From an uncultured Planococcus sp. (GTDB taxonomy: Bacteria > Bacillota > Bacilli > Bacillales_A > Planococcaceae), in NCBI GenBank assembly GCA_947493585.1, contig CANLRI010000006.1, forward strand, positions 1 to 64,000: a DNA stretch of 64,000 bases, read 5' to 3'. This document shows, one piece after another, positions 23,127-33,118 of the stretch; the first letter of the stretch is position 1; the number at the start of each line of letters is the position of its first letter. The notes under the pieces are model-generated. The model was not told where the DNA came from, made no database searches, and saw only the letters and a list, made by a program, of their open reading frames with translations. A program made the position numbers and the translations under genes.

Positions 23127-24257
23127 ATGAAACGCATTTGGTGGATTCCGATCAGCATATTGCTGCTTTCGGGATGTGTCCCTTCCGGAAATGACGAGGC
23201 GGAAGTGATCAACACAGAAGAAGAAGAGGCGGAAACGGCGATCATCCCGAGCATGCAGCTCGACGATCAATATTACCGGACGCTATTGCCTTATAAGCAA
23301 AGCGCCACCCGTGGAAAAATCGTCAGCCGGCTGAATTCGCGCTATGACATCAAAGAAGCGGAGCACGGCTTATTGCGCCTATCGCAGCAACAGTTCTCAC
23401 CGGATGATTATTATTTCCAGGAAGGCCAAAAAATCACCGATGAAGAAGCCTCACTTTGGCTGCAGCGCGAAAGCAAAGATAATCCGCAAGGGCTGAACCC
23501 AGAGGATGGCCGCAGTCAGGCAGAGACGGACGCGGGCGAGCGCCCACAGCCGGAACTGCTCGCGCATATCCTCGAGCAAAATTACCTCGTCAAAACTGAG
23601 GAAGACAAAATCCGTCTTGGCGGGGTTTCCATCGGGCTTGCGATGAATACGGTGTATTATAGTTCGACGAATGACATCCCATACGAAGAAACCATTCCTC
23701 AAGATCAAATTGCCGAAGAAGGCAAACGAATGGCTGATGAAATCGTCAAGCGCTTAAGAGAGAAAGAAGGCATGGCGGATGTGCCGATTCTTATCGCTTT
23801 ATTCGCACAAAATAGCCGCAACGCGATGACGCCTGGGACGTATTTCTCCTATGGCGCTGCTCCAAGAGGCGAGACGGAAGTAGCGAACTGGAATGAGGTC
23901 GACGAGGAATATGTTGTGTTCCCGACTTCCGGAACGGACGAGCAATACCGTGATATCGATACGGCATTCCGCAATTTCAAGCAAGATGTCGAAGTCTACT
24001 TCTCGAATTTTACTAGCGTCATTGGCAAGGGTTTTTACCAAAGCGGCCAATTGCAGGAGATGAAAATCGAAATCCCAATTCAGTTTTATGGCTCGGCTGA
24101 AGTGATCGGCTTTACGCAATATGTCACCGGCTTGATCCTGGATCATTTCCCGGACGATGTGCAGATTGAAGTGAACGTCACGTCGACCAACGGCGCAGAA
24201 GCACTCATTTTGCGGAAAGCCGGGGAAACGGAGCCGGTTGTCCACATTTACGAGTAA
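23127..24257 (+). CDS. yerH: CamS family lipoprotein (YerH)
   Basis: A 376-residue secreted lipoprotein of the CamS/YerH family. In Staphylococcus and Enterococcus the signal peptides of such lipoproteins are processed into sex pheromones; the role of the mature protein is unclear. The signal peptide ISILLLSGC gives lipid attachment at Cys17. An acidic linker (EEEEAETA) precedes the body. It ends the pcrB-pcrA-ligA-yerH group, as in B. subtilis. Confidence 0.93.
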   Translation: MKRIWWIPISILLLSGCVPSGNDEAEVINTEEEEAETAIIPSMQLDDQYYRTLLPYKQSATRGKIVSRLNSRYDIKEAEHGLLRLSQQQFSPDDYYFQEGQKITDEEASLWLQRESKDNPQGLNPEDGRSQAETDAGERPQPELLAHILEQNYLVKTEEDKIRLGGVSIGLAMNTVYYSSTNDIPYEETIPQDQIAEEGKRMADEIVKRLREKEGMADVPILIALFAQNSRNAMTPGTYFSYGAAPRGETEVANWNEVDEEYVVFPTSGTDEQYRDIDTAFRNFKQDVEVYFSNFTSVIGKGFYQSGQLQEMKIEIPIQFYGSAEVIGFTQYVTGLILDHFPDDVQIEVNVTSTNGAEALILRKAGETEPVVHIYE

Positions 24258-24272
24258 GTCTACAACTTAAAG

Positions 24273-24308
24273 GGGCAGCCAGCTGGCTGTCTCTATTCAT
24301 TTTTTTAG
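24273..24308 (+). terminator. Probable terminator after yerH
   Basis: The short stem GGCAGCC-AGCT-GGCTGTC is followed, after a few bases, by a run of T. It is weaker than the other terminators in the window. Confidence 0.55.
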
Positions 24309-24313
24309 AAAAA

Positions 24314-24322
24314 TGGTATGAT
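24314..24322 (+). promoter_or_regulatory. Extended -10 promoter candidate for gatCAB
   Basis: TGGTATGAT matches a TGN-extended -10 and lies 36 bp upstream of gatC; no clear -35 is present. Confidence 0.5.
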
Positions 24323-24357
24323 AGACCGTATGTTTATTGAATCCGGAGGTGTAGAAA

Positions 24358-24648
24358 ATGGCGAAAATAACAAAAGAAGAAGTAATCGAAGTGGCTCACT
24401 TGGCGCGTTTGGCGATTACCGACGAGGAAGCTGTGCATTTTGCGGACCAATTGGAGGCGATCACCAATGCAATGGAATTGCTCAATGAATTGGACACAGA
24501 AAATGTGGAACCGACGACGCATGTATTGCCGCTCGTTAATGTGATGCGCGAAGACAAATCGATCGAAGGCTTGCCACGTGAAATGGTTATGAAAAACGTA
24601 AAAGAGCACGAAGGCGGACAAGTGCGTGTGCCGACCATTCTGGACTGA
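24358..24648 (+). CDS. gatC: Asp/Glu-tRNA amidotransferase subunit GatC
   Basis: A 96-residue subunit that stabilises GatA-GatB in the enzyme converting Glu-tRNA(Gln) to Gln-tRNA(Gln). The start [18 protein letters not shown] and the block [15 protein letters not shown] are characteristic. CGGAGGTG precedes the ATG. It is the first gene of gatCAB. Confidence 0.97.
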   Translation: MAKITKEEVIEVAHLARLAITDEEAVHFADQLEAITNAMELLNELDTENVEPTTHVLPLVNVMREDKSIEGLPREMVMKNVKEHEGGQVRVPTILD

Positions 24649-24666
24649 TTGTGAGGAGGGAAAAAG

Positions 24667-26136
24667 ATGAAGTTAGCTGATAAAACTGCAAGCGAATTGC
24701 AGGAATTACTACATAGCAAAGAATTGACGATTGCGGAGTTGACGGAAGCGACATTCAAGCGCATCCAGGAATTGGACCCGAAAGTCGATGCCTTTTTAGC
24801 TTTGAACGAAGAACAGGCAACAAAACAAGCGACTGAAATGGACCAAACGGATGCAACGGAACGCGGACCACTTTTTGGCCTGCCGATTGGCGTGAAAGAC
24901 AACATCGTCACAGAAGGACTCGAGACGACGGCATCGAGCTTAATCTTGAAAGGTTTTAACCCAATTTACAATGCAACAGTTGTGGATAAATTGCGCGAAG
25001 CGGGCATGGTCATTGTTGGAAAATTGAATATGGATGAATTCGCCATGGGTTCTTCCAATGAAAACTCTTACTATAAAAACACGAAAAACCCGTGGAATTT
25101 GGAAACTGTTCCAGGCGGTTCTTCAGGCGGTTCGGCTGCAGCGGTTGCTGCTGGAGAAGTGCCATTTTCACTCGGTTCCGATACAGGTGGATCCATTCGC
25201 CAGCCAGCCGCTTTTTGCGGCGTTGTCGGCATGAAGCCGACTTACGGGCGCGTTTCTCGTTTCGGTTTGATCGCCTATGCGTCATCGTTTGACCAAATCG
25301 GCCCGATCACGCGTACCGTCAAAGACAATGCGCTTCTTTTGAACGCTATTTCAGGGCACGATGAAAAAGATTCAACGTCCGCAAATGTTGAAGTGCCTGA
25401 TTTCACAGCGGCACTGACTGGCGATATCAACGGCCTTCGCATCGGCGTGCCGAAAGAATATTTCGCAGAAGGCGTCAGTGAAGCATCAAAACAAGCTGTG
25501 AAAGATGCACTGAAAGTATTGGAAGAAAAAGGCGCAACGTGGGAAGAGATTTCCTTGCCACATTCCAAATACGCACTTTCCACTTACTACATTTTGGCTT
25601 CATCTGAAGCATCATCGAATTTGTCCCGTTTCGACGGCATCCGCTATGGCTACCGTACGGAAAAAGCCGGCAGCCTGCTTGAGTTCTACATGAACACACG
25701 CTCTGAAGGATTCGGCGACGAAGTGAAGCGCCGCATCATGCTCGGCACTTACGCACTCAGCTCGGGTTATTACGACGCTTACTATAAAAAAGCGCAAAAA
25801 GTCCGTACCTTGATTAAGCAGGATTTCGATAAAGCGTTCGAAAACTTCGATGTCATCGTCGGGCCGACAACGCCGACACCGGCATTCAAGATCGGCGAAA
25901 TCATCGATGACCCGTTGACAATGTACGCGAACGACATCTTGACGATTCCTGTCAACTTGGCAGGCGTTCCAGCGATTTCGGTTCCATGTGGATTCGACAA
26001 CGGCTTGCCGCTTGGGCTTCAAATCATCGGCAATTATTTCGATGAAGAAACCGTCTACCGCGTCGCGGATGCTTTTGAGCAGGCGACCGAGTTCCATAAA
26101 GAAACACCGCAAACATGGGAGGGAGCAGCACAATGA
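24667..26136 (+). CDS. gatA: Glutamyl-tRNA(Gln) amidotransferase subunit GatA
   Basis: Amidase-signature subunit that releases ammonia from glutamine. The Ser-cisSer-Lys triad is visible as K77 (GVKDN), S152 ([10 protein letters not shown]) and nucleophile S176 ([10 protein letters not shown]). At 489 residues it is full length. It overlaps gatB by four bases. Confidence 0.98.
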   Translation: MKLADKTASELQELLHSKELTIAELTEATFKRIQELDPKVDAFLALNEEQATKQATEMDQTDATERGPLFGLPIGVKDNIVTEGLETTASSLILKGFNPIYNATVVDKLREAGMVIVGKLNMDEFAMGSSNENSYYKNTKNPWNLETVPGGSSGGSAAAVAAGEVPFSLGSDTGGSIRQPAAFCGVVGMKPTYGRVSRFGLIAYASSFDQIGPITRTVKDNALLLNAISGHDEKDSTSANVEVPDFTAALTGDINGLRIGVPKEYFAEGVSEASKQAVKDALKVLEEKGATWEEISLPHSKYALSTYYILASSEASSNLSRFDGIRYGYRTEKAGSLLEFYMNTRSEGFGDEVKRRIMLGTYALSSGYYDAYYKKAQKVRTLIKQDFDKAFENFDVIVGPTTPTPAFKIGEIIDDPLTMYANDILTIPVNLAGVPAISVPCGFDNGLPLGLQIIGNYFDEETVYRVADAFEQATEFHKETPQTWEGAAQ

Positions 26137-27563
26137 ATTTCGAAACGATCATCGGGCTTGAAGTCCACGTCGAACTGAAGACGGAATCCAAAATGTTCTC
26201 GCCTTCCCCGGCTCATTTCGGTGCGGAACCGAATACGAACACAAACGTGATCGACCTTGGCTACCCTGGGGTTTTGCCGGTCGTCAATAAAACGGCAGTC
26301 GATTGGGCGATGAAAGCGGCACTTGCACTCAATTGCGAAATTACACGCCACACCAAATTCGACCGCAAAAACTATTTCTATCCGGATAACCCGAAAGCCT
26401 ACCAGATTTCACAATTTGACCAACCGATCGGTGAACATGGCTGGCTTGAAATTGAAGTGAACGGCGAGAAAAAACGCATCGGCATTACGCGTCTTCATAT
26501 GGAAGAAGATGCCGGAAAACTGACGCATACGGGCAATGGCCATTCTCTTGTCGACTTTAACCGCCAAGGCACGCCTTTGATCGAAATCGTCTCGGAGCCG
26601 GATATCCGCACGCCGGAAGAAGCGTATGCGTATTTGGAGAAAATCAAATCGATCATCCAATACACAGGCGTTTCCGATGTGCGCATGGAAGAAGGCTCGC
26701 TTCGCTGCGACGCCAATATCTCTTTGCGCCCATACGGCCGCGATGAATTCGGCACGAAAACCGAGCTGAAAAACTTGAACTCGTTCAACTTCGTTAAAAA
26801 AGGCTTGGAGCACGAACAAATTCGCCAAGAGCAAGTATTGCTTGCAGGCGGCATCATCGAGCAGGAAACACGCCGCTACGATGAGTCAACTGGCAAAACT
26901 TTGCTTATGCGCATCAAAGAAGGCTCGGACGATTACCGTTATTTCCCGGAACCGGACCTAGTCGATATCGTCATCGATGATGCATGGCTCGAGCGCGTGC
27001 GCGCAGAAATTCCGGAACTTCCGGATGCCCGTAAAGCCCGCTACGTATCAGAACTTGGCTTGTCGTCTTACGATGCCATGGTGCTGACTTTGCAGAAGCC
27101 GATTTCCGATTTCTTCGAAGCAACTGTCAAAGCCGGAGCCGATGCGAAACTCACGTCGAACTGGATGATGGGTGAAGTGTCCGCTTACCTCAATGCCCAG
27201 AATAAGGAGCTTGAGGATACGGAACTGACTCCAGAAGGACTTGCCGGCATGATCAAATTGATCGGCGAAGGCACGATCTCTTCAAAAATCGCCAAGAAAG
27301 TCTTCAAGGAATTGATCGAAAAAGGCGGCGACGCGAACAAAATCGTCAAAGCGCAAGGCTTGGTCCAGATCTCGGACGAAAAGGTATTGCTCGAGTACGT
27401 CAGCAATACTTTGGATGCCAACCCGCAATCGATCGAAGATTACAAGAACGGGAAAGACCGCGCAATTGGCTTCCTCGTCGGGCAAATCATGAAAGCGACA
27501 AAAGGGCAGGCCAATCCGCCGCTCTTGAACAAAATCCTCCTCGAGGAAATCGCGAAACGTTAA
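26133..27563 (+). CDS. gatB: Glutamyl-tRNA(Gln) amidotransferase subunit GatB
   Basis: Kinase/transamidase subunit that activates the mischarged tRNA. The start ATG at 26133 ([15 protein letters not shown]) follows GGGAGCAG. The [15 protein letters not shown] opening and the C-terminal YqeY-like tail ([20 protein letters not shown]) are typical. It has 476 residues, ends the operon, and a terminator follows. Confidence 0.98.
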   Translation: MNFETIIGLEVHVELKTESKMFSPSPAHFGAEPNTNTNVIDLGYPGVLPVVNKTAVDWAMKAALALNCEITRHTKFDRKNYFYPDNPKAYQISQFDQPIGEHGWLEIEVNGEKKRIGITRLHMEEDAGKLTHTGNGHSLVDFNRQGTPLIEIVSEPDIRTPEEAYAYLEKIKSIIQYTGVSDVRMEEGSLRCDANISLRPYGRDEFGTKTELKNLNSFNFVKKGLEHEQIRQEQVLLAGGIIEQETRRYDESTGKTLLMRIKEGSDDYRYFPEPDLVDIVIDDAWLERVRAEIPELPDARKARYVSELGLSSYDAMVLTLQKPISDFFEATVKAGADAKLTSNWMMGEVSAYLNAQNKELEDTELTPEGLAGMIKLIGEGTISSKIAKKVFKELIEKGGDANKIVKAQGLVQISDEKVLLEYVSNTLDANPQSIEDYKNGKDRAIGFLVGQIMKATKGQANPPLLNKILLEEIAKR

Positions 27564-27568
27564 TCAGC

Positions 27569-27600
27569 AAAAGGATGGCTCACTTAGCCATCCTTTTTTT
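27569..27600 (+). terminator. Terminator of gatCAB
   Basis: The stem AAAGGATGGCT/AGCCATCCTTT with a short loop runs into seven T residues, right after the gatB stop. Confidence 0.93.
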
Positions 27601-27662
27601 GTGGATTATTTTAGTGAAGTGGATTCGGGAAGTTCGAAGTTTAATGAGGAATATTATTGCTT

Positions 27663-27787
27663 GAGATTCCGCTCCAAGGGGACGCTTTCCGGAGGGCTCG
27701 CATTGAGCCGCTTCGATCGCTACGCGCTCTGCAGGGTCTCAATTGTCTCGCTAATCCTCCCGGAGTCGCCCCTTTCCGCTCCATCTC
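27663..27787. repeat. Large imperfect inverted-repeat intergenic element
   Basis: A left arm at about 27663-27701 and a right arm at about 27750-27787 are imperfect reverse complements (GAGAT, AAGGGG and CGGAGGG blocks pair with CCTCCCG, CCCCTTT and ATCTC). The whole would fold into a long hairpin with an inner TTGAG/CTCAA pairing. It resembles the GGACGCTTTCC-type repeats scattered through Bacillaceae and Planococcaceae genomes (recollection, not searched). No gene is supported here. Confidence 0.6.
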
Positions 27788-27891
27788 TAGGTATAGAATG
27801 AAAAAAATGTTTTCTGCATTGAAATTATATGAACAGTTTTGATATGTTCTATAAATGAGTGGAAAAGATGAATCATCCTTAATATTAAGTC

Positions 27892-28340
27892 TAACTAGGC
27901 GTCTTCACCAATGGATGCTGACGATCAACAGCGATACTTACTCGCACACAACACCCAATGAAATCTAAAAGCCAAGCCGCGCACACGGGCGAGCCGAAGC
28001 GATGAGACGAGCGTCTTTCTCGGCTCATTGCGAAAGGCCAGTCCAAAGCGGGAGGCGACTGCTTCACGATGAAATAATCAACGGGCGATTCATCTCGCTA
28101 TCAAGCTCAGCTAAGCGACGATACCAGCGGATGAAGACAATCAACAGTGACGCTTCTTCACATGTAACATCCAATGAAATCTAAAAGCCAAACCGAGCAC
28201 ACGGGCAAGCCGAAGCAATGAGACAAGCGTTCTTCTCGGCTCATTGCGAAAGGCCAGCCCAAAGCGGGAGGCGGCTATCTCGTGATAAAATGTAAAATGA
28301 ATTATCCATCCCGCTCTCAGGTCCAACTTACTGCTCCGCA
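27892..28340. repeat. Tandem duplication of a ~216-bp unit, non-coding
   Basis: Two diverged copies lie head to tail, the first from about 27910 and the second from about 28126. The best-kept core is about 105 bases, from AATGAAATCTAAAAGCCAA (27957 and 28173) through GCACACGGGC and CTCGGCTCATTGCGAAAGGC to AAAGCGGGAGGCG. Inside the core, CAATGAG and CTCATTG of the second copy can pair. The flanks on both sides are also similar but degraded. The stretch 27601-28469 has no ribosome-site-led reading frame that I would call a gene. Confidence 0.75.
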
Positions 28341-28469
28341 TTCTGCATTGAAAACAGCAACCGATTGTGAAATGTAGCGTGAATTGGAACAATTCTACAG
28401 CTTTTTGCTTAAAAGTTTGCCGCAAAGGGAAAAGAACAGGTAAACTGTTTTGTAAGGAGACGTGATAGA

Positions 28470-29030
28470 ATGATGACGGAACTGGAATATTTTGAGCATG
28501 CCATCACGCTGGAGAAATATATGGCGCAGATGGAATCCAATCAGGAAAAAACTTACGCAATCTACGAGAAATTTGAGCTGCCGGACGATCAGGAATTTTT
28601 CCAAATGCTGAAACAGCAGCAATTGAACATTCTGGCGATTACTGAAGATTGGTGCGGCGATGCGATGATGGTCAATCCGATTCTCCGGAAGTTGGCGGAA
28701 GCGGCAGATCTCGAAGTCCGCTGTGTTTATCGCGACGACAACCCAGAACTGATGGACCGCTATTTAACAAATGGCGGAAAATCGATTCCGAAATACATTT
28801 TCTTGGCTGAAAATGGAGAAGTGAAAGGCTCTTGGGGGCCGCGTTCGCCGAGAGTTCAGCAGATGGTCGACGAAAAGAAAGCGAAACTGCCGGAAAAAGA
28901 CGATTCCCAATATGAGCTGCATTGGAAAACGGTGATCGGGGAAATATCGGACCGTTTCACATCCGATCCAGAGCTCTGGGAAGATACGTATGAAGATATC
29001 CGCAAGAGCCTGCAGAAAAGCTTGGCTTAA
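28470..29030 (+). CDS. Thioredoxin-like protein with a single active-site Cys
   Basis: A 186-residue thioredoxin-fold protein. The active site reads EDWCGDAM (Cys62), so the second Cys of the usual CXXC is Ala; the cis-proline loop GKSIPKYIFL is kept. This WCGDA form is common in a Bacilli thioredoxin-like family, so it is probably not decay. Its role is unknown; a one-Cys site suits thiol transfer or bacillithiol chemistry (inference). AAGGAG lies about 10 bases ahead of the first ATG. Confidence 0.85.
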   Translation: MMTELEYFEHAITLEKYMAQMESNQEKTYAIYEKFELPDDQEFFQMLKQQQLNILAITEDWCGDAMMVNPILRKLAEAADLEVRCVYRDDNPELMDRYLTNGGKSIPKYIFLAENGEVKGSWGPRSPRVQQMVDEKKAKLPEKDDSQYELHWKTVIGEISDRFTSDPELWEDTYEDIRKSLQKSLA

Positions 29031-29042
29031 ATATAGACAGCC

Positions 29043-29081
29043 GGCTGCAGAATGTCCCGCTCGCGGGAACTTTCTGCAGCC
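29043..29081 (+). other. Strong hairpin between two genes, no T tract
   Basis: The nested stem GGCTGCAGAA/TTCTGCAGCC encloses TCCCGC/GCGGGA. No run of T follows, so it may be a weak terminator, an RNA-stability element or a leader structure for dgkB. Confidence 0.55.
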
Positions 29082-29127
29082 CTGTCATGTCCTGTTTCTA
29101 TAGAATGGTCCAGAAAGGCTGAATCCA

Positions 29128-30042
29128 ATGAAACGAGCACGCATAATTTATAACCCGACATCCGGCAGGGAATTATTCCGCCGCCACCTTCCGGAAGTAT
29201 TGGCAAAAATGGAAGTGGCAGGCTATGAAACTTCTTGCCATGCAACCACCTGTGAAGGCGATGCAATAAAGGCAGCGGAATATGCAGTTGAGCGCAAATT
29301 CGATTTGGTGGTAGCAGTGGGTGGCGATGGGACGCTCAATGAAGTCGTCTCCGGAATCGCCAAATATCCCGATCGGCCCAAAATCGGTTTGATTCCGATG
29401 GGCACGACGAATGATTTTGCTCGGGCCGTACGAATCCCACGCGATATTAACCGTGCTGTCGATATCATCATCAAAGGCGAATCAATCCCTGTTGATATTG
29501 GGGTTATGAACGATGACCGCTATTTTGTGAATATTGCAGGGGGCGGGCGCCTCACGGAATTGACATATGAAGTTCCGAGCAAGCTTAAGACAGTGCTCGG
29601 CCAGTTGGCGTATTATTTGAAAGGCATCGAGATGATTCCTTCGATTCGATCATCCCGTGTCCGCATTGAATACGACGGGCAAGTATTCGACGACAAGGCG
29701 ATGATGTTTTTGATCGGTTTGACGAATTCAGTTGGCGGCTTTGAAAAGCTGGCGCCAGATGCCAGCATTAACGATGGCAAATTTACTTTGCTTATTTTGA
29801 AGGAATTGAACATGGCGGAATTTATTCGTGTGGCATCGCTTGCGCTTCGCGGAGAGCATTTATCTGACCCGCACGTACTTTATGTGAAAGCGAGCAAGAT
29901 TTCGGTGACTTCCAATGAACGCGTATTGCTGAATCTCGATGGCGAGTTCGGCGGCATTTTGCCGGCTACTTTCGAAAACTTGGAGCGTCACATCGAGATG
30001 TTTGTGCCGTTGGAGTATATCAAGGAAAAAGACCGTAAATAA
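29128..30042 (+). CDS. dgkB: Diacylglycerol kinase DgkB
   Basis: Soluble lipid kinase (B. subtilis YerQ) that returns diacylglycerol from lipoteichoic acid synthesis to phosphatidic acid. The nucleotide motif VGGDGTLNEV is at residues 64-73 and GLIPMGTTNDFARA follows near 92. It has 304 residues with no membrane segment, as expected. AGAAAGG lies ahead of the ATG. A strong terminator shared with the convergent Nudix gene follows. Confidence 0.95.
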   Translation: MKRARIIYNPTSGRELFRRHLPEVLAKMEVAGYETSCHATTCEGDAIKAAEYAVERKFDLVVAVGGDGTLNEVVSGIAKYPDRPKIGLIPMGTTNDFARAVRIPRDINRAVDIIIKGESIPVDIGVMNDDRYFVNIAGGGRLTELTYEVPSKLKTVLGQLAYYLKGIEMIPSIRSSRVRIEYDGQVFDDKAMMFLIGLTNSVGGFEKLAPDASINDGKFTLLILKELNMAEFIRVASLALRGEHLSDPHVLYVKASKISVTSNERVLLNLDGEFGGILPATFENLERHIEMFVPLEYIKEKDRK

Positions 30043-30093
30043 AAAGCGATCCGCTCACCCCTGAACAGGGATGAGTGGATCGCTTTTTTTTGA
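30041..30093. terminator. Bidirectional terminator between dgkB and the Nudix gene
   Basis: The long stem AAAAAGCGATCC...GGATCGCTTTTTT, with CTCA/TGAG pairing inside, has A residues on one side and T on the other, so it can serve both convergent genes. Confidence 0.9.
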
Positions 30094-30098
30094 ATAGA

Positions 30099-30533
30099 TC
30101 AGTATTCCAACAACTCGATGGCTTCGTCTTGATCCGCCGCTAGTTTCGGTAAGCCTTCAATCGGTTCCCAGCGATACTGCACGATAAGGCCGTTATCGCG
30201 TCCTTCGCTTTTGATCGTATGTTCAAATTCGTCGATTTTTTCACCAGTGTATTCAAAATGGAAGATGTTGCGCTCGTACGCTTTGTCTTTATGCGCCGGG
30301 TAGTAATTGTATTTATGAATTTTCCCGACGAATTCCAGCACATCGCGCGGCAAGCCGGTTTCTTCTTTCACTTCGCGGTACAAGGCATCGATCAATAATT
30401 CCCCTTCCCCAATCGTTCCGCCTGGCACTTGCAATCCGACTTCGGGTTCGCCTTTGTACTCGAATACGAGCAATTCTCGGTTGTGTTCTTCGCCTCTGGT
30501 AATATAGGCAAATACCTTTCTGCTTGTTTCCAT
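30099..30533 (-). CDS. Nudix hydrolase
   Basis: A 144-residue Nudix-fold hydrolase, substrate unknown. The Nudix box is complete: G, five residues, E, seven residues, REVKEETGL (about residues 39-61). The start is set at METSRKVF because AAAAGG is well spaced for it; an ATG three codons earlier directly abuts the Shine-Dalgarno sequence. It is convergent with dgkB. Confidence 0.88.
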   Translation of the reverse strand: METSRKVFAYITRGEEHNRELLVFEYKGEPEVGLQVPGGTIGEGELLIDALYREVKEETGLPRDVLEFVGKIHKYNYYPAHKDKAYERNIFHFEYTGEKIDEFEHTIKSEGRDNGLIVQYRWEPIEGLPKLAADQDEAIELLEY

Positions 30534-30732
30534 ATGAATCATCCTTTTCTTTTGTTCATTATAGAATACTAAAAATTCAGCAAAATTTCAATGGGGATGT
30601 TTTCATTTTGTCACAGCTTATTCAAACATCGGGCGGAATCGGATGCCTCACAGAAGTCTATGGGAGGGCCTTTAAGGTACAATAAAACATATAACGGGCT
30701 GTGCTTTGGCCCATGTAAAGGGGACGAGAATT

Positions 30733-32076
30733 TTGGGATTTGAAGATGTGGCTTTACAAAGCCGGATACTGACCTTGATGACTCTATCATTCCACATCAT
30801 CTACGCGACGATCGGTGTGGGGGTCCCACTCATGATCATGATTGCCCAATGGGTCGGGATCAGAAAAAATGACGAGCATTATATCCTCCTGGCGCGTCGC
30901 TGGGCGAGAGGGTTTGTGATCACGGTAGCGGTCGGCGTCGTGACCGGTACCGCAATCGGGCTGCAATTATCATTGTTGTGGCCAAACTTTATGCAGATGG
31001 CAGGGAACGTCATTGCGCTTCCGCTGTTCATGGAAGTCTTTGCCTTTTTCTTTGAAGCGATTTTCCTCGGGATCTATTTGTATACGTGGGACCGTTTTGA
31101 AGACCAGCGCAAGCATTTCCTATTGCTGATTCCAGTTGCGCTCGGAGCGGCTGCTTCCTCTGTATTCATCACCATCGTCAATTCATTTATGAATGCACCG
31201 CAAGGATTTGATGTGTTGAACGGTGAGCTGGTCAATGTGAGCCCATTGCTTGCGATGTTCAGCCCGGCCGTGCCGACAAAAGTCGCGCACGTCCTGTCGA
31301 CCGCATTCATGACGAGTGCATTTATCTTGGCGTCGATCGCTGCTTTCCGTTTGCTGCGTGGATCGAATCATATTTATCACAAAAAAGCATTGTTCCTGAC
31401 AATGAAGCTCGCGTTGGTGTTCTCGGTTGCGACGGCCATCATCGGCGACTTTTCAGGGAAATACTTGGCCGAATACCAGCCTGAGAAGCTGGCGGCTGCC
31501 GAATGGCATTTTGAAACAGGATCCGAAGCTGAACTTGTGCTATTCGGTGTGTTGGACGGCGAAGAGCCGAAATACGCAATCCGCATTCCATACGCGCTAA
31601 GCATCTTGGCGCACGGTGTACCGAGCGGTGAAGTCATTGGTTTGAATGATTTCCCGCAAGATGAAATTCCACCGCTATGGATCCATTACCTCTTCGATAC
31701 GATGGTTACGCTCGGCATGTGGCTGGCGTTCTTCTCCTTCGTCTTTGTGGTCGGGGCATGGCGAGGGTGGTCAATCATTACCAAAACGTGGTTCCGTTGG
31801 CTGACCGTATTGAGCGGTCCGCTTGCCATGCTCGCGATACAGGCTGGCTGGTGGTTCACGGAAGTCGGCAGGCAGCCGTGGATCTTGCGCGGCTACATGA
31901 AGACGAGTGAAGGGGCAACAACAAGTGGACAAGTCGATTTAATGATCGTCATGTTCGCCGGCCTCTATGTGATTCTCGGAATCGGGACAGTTGTCGTTTT
32001 GTCACGCATGTACAAACGCAATCCGGTCGAAAAGGAACTGGCACAGCGTGAATCCGCAAAAGGCGGTGAGGAATAA
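30733..32076 (+). CDS. ythA: Cytochrome bd-type quinol oxidase subunit I
   Basis: Haem-bearing subunit of a bd-type terminal oxidase that reduces oxygen with quinol; integral membrane, about nine helices, 447 residues. The start is TTG at 30733 (MGFEDVALQSR) behind AAAGGGGAC. With this start the quinol-site residues of the Q loop (EKLAAAEWHF) fall at K252 and E257, the E. coli CydA positions, and GRQPW is near 378. The Q loop is short, as in the cyanide-insensitive/YthA type. It overlaps subunit II by one base. Confidence 0.92.
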   Translation: MGFEDVALQSRILTLMTLSFHIIYATIGVGVPLMIMIAQWVGIRKNDEHYILLARRWARGFVITVAVGVVTGTAIGLQLSLLWPNFMQMAGNVIALPLFMEVFAFFFEAIFLGIYLYTWDRFEDQRKHFLLLIPVALGAAASSVFITIVNSFMNAPQGFDVLNGELVNVSPLLAMFSPAVPTKVAHVLSTAFMTSAFILASIAAFRLLRGSNHIYHKKALFLTMKLALVFSVATAIIGDFSGKYLAEYQPEKLAAAEWHFETGSEAELVLFGVLDGEEPKYAIRIPYALSILAHGVPSGEVIGLNDFPQDEIPPLWIHYLFDTMVTLGMWLAFFSFVFVVGAWRGWSIITKTWFRWLTVLSGPLAMLAIQAGWWFTEVGRQPWILRGYMKTSEGATTSGQVDLMIVMFAGLYVILGIGTVVVLSRMYKRNPVEKELAQRESAKGGEE

Positions 32077-33104
32077 TGACACTCGAGATTATTGGGATTT
32101 CCGTTCTTTGGCTGTTTTTGTTCCTCTACGTCATCGTGGCGTCGATTGACTTCGGCGCTGGATTTTTTAACGCCTATAGTGCGTTTTCCGACAAGCAGCA
32201 TATTTTGACAGGCATCATCCAGCGTTATCTGTCGCCAGTATGGGAAGTGACGAACGTCTTTTTCGTTTTCTTCTTCGTCGGCATCATCGGGTTCTTCCCG
32301 CAGACAGCGTTCTACTACGGCACGACACTTCTCGTTCCGGCGAGCATCGCGCTTATTTTGCTGGCAATACGCGGTTCTTACTATGCGTTTGCGACGTATG
32401 GCGCAAAGATCAACCACCGCGGTTATATCTATATGTACGGTTTATCCGGCCTATTGCTTCCGGCGGCGTTGTCCCCGGTGTTGGCTATTTCAGAAGGCGG
32501 CTTTATGCGCCTAGAGGGCGGGCAGCCGTCGCTTGATTACTGGGCGCTGTTTACAAGTCCTCTGATGTGGAGCATTGTCGTCTTGAGCATTGCCGCAGTA
32601 TTGTATATTTCTGCTGTGTTCTTGACTTGGTACGCCTGGAAAGCGGGAGACGAGAAAGCAACACAACTTGTCCGCAAATATGCGCTGATTTGGGCCGGCC
32701 CGACGATTGTCACGGCGACCGGCATCATCTTTGAACTGCGCGGGCACAACCCGGAACATTATGCGAACTTGCTTGATCTATGGTGGATGTTCGCGCTGTC
32801 GTTCCTGCTTTTCCTGGGTACCGTATTCTTGATCTGGAAAAAACGTAATTACGGCTTGGCGTTCATCTTGCTCGTTGGCCAGTTCTTTACCGCGTTTTTT
32901 GCCTACGGGGCATCGCATTACCCGTATTTGCTGTATCCACATTTGACGATTTACGATAGCTTTACGAATGAATCGATGGCGATCGCCTTGATCATCGCCT
33001 TTATTGCAGGGCTTGGGCTATTGCTGCCGTCGCTTTATCTCTTATTCCGCCTATTCCTATTCGACAAAGATTATGTCAAAGGGAAATCGGATTATCATGC
33101 CTAA
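32076..33104 (+). CDS. ythB: Cytochrome bd-type quinol oxidase subunit II
   Basis: A 342-residue membrane subunit that pairs with subunit I, with eight or nine hydrophobic helices. FLYVIVASIDFGAGFFNAY at the N-terminus is typical of CydB/YthB. The ATG overlaps the stop of subunit I and a small third gene follows after 14 bases. Confidence 0.93.
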   Translation: MTLEIIGISVLWLFLFLYVIVASIDFGAGFFNAYSAFSDKQHILTGIIQRYLSPVWEVTNVFFVFFFVGIIGFFPQTAFYYGTTLLVPASIALILLAIRGSYYAFATYGAKINHRGYIYMYGLSGLLLPAALSPVLAISEGGFMRLEGGQPSLDYWALFTSPLMWSIVVLSIAAVLYISAVFLTWYAWKAGDEKATQLVRKYALIWAGPTIVTATGIIFELRGHNPEHYANLLDLWWMFALSFLLFLGTVFLIWKKRNYGLAFILLVGQFFTAFFAYGASHYPYLLYPHLTIYDSFTNESMAIALIIAFIAGLGLLLPSLYLLFRLFLFDKDYVKGKSDYHA

Positions 33105-33118
33105 GGAGGCTGTGAAAG

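Noticed and set aside
27601..27801. Open frame of about 66 residues over the inverted-repeat element
   Set aside because: It lacks a ribosome site and is composed of the repeat; the translation has no family character.
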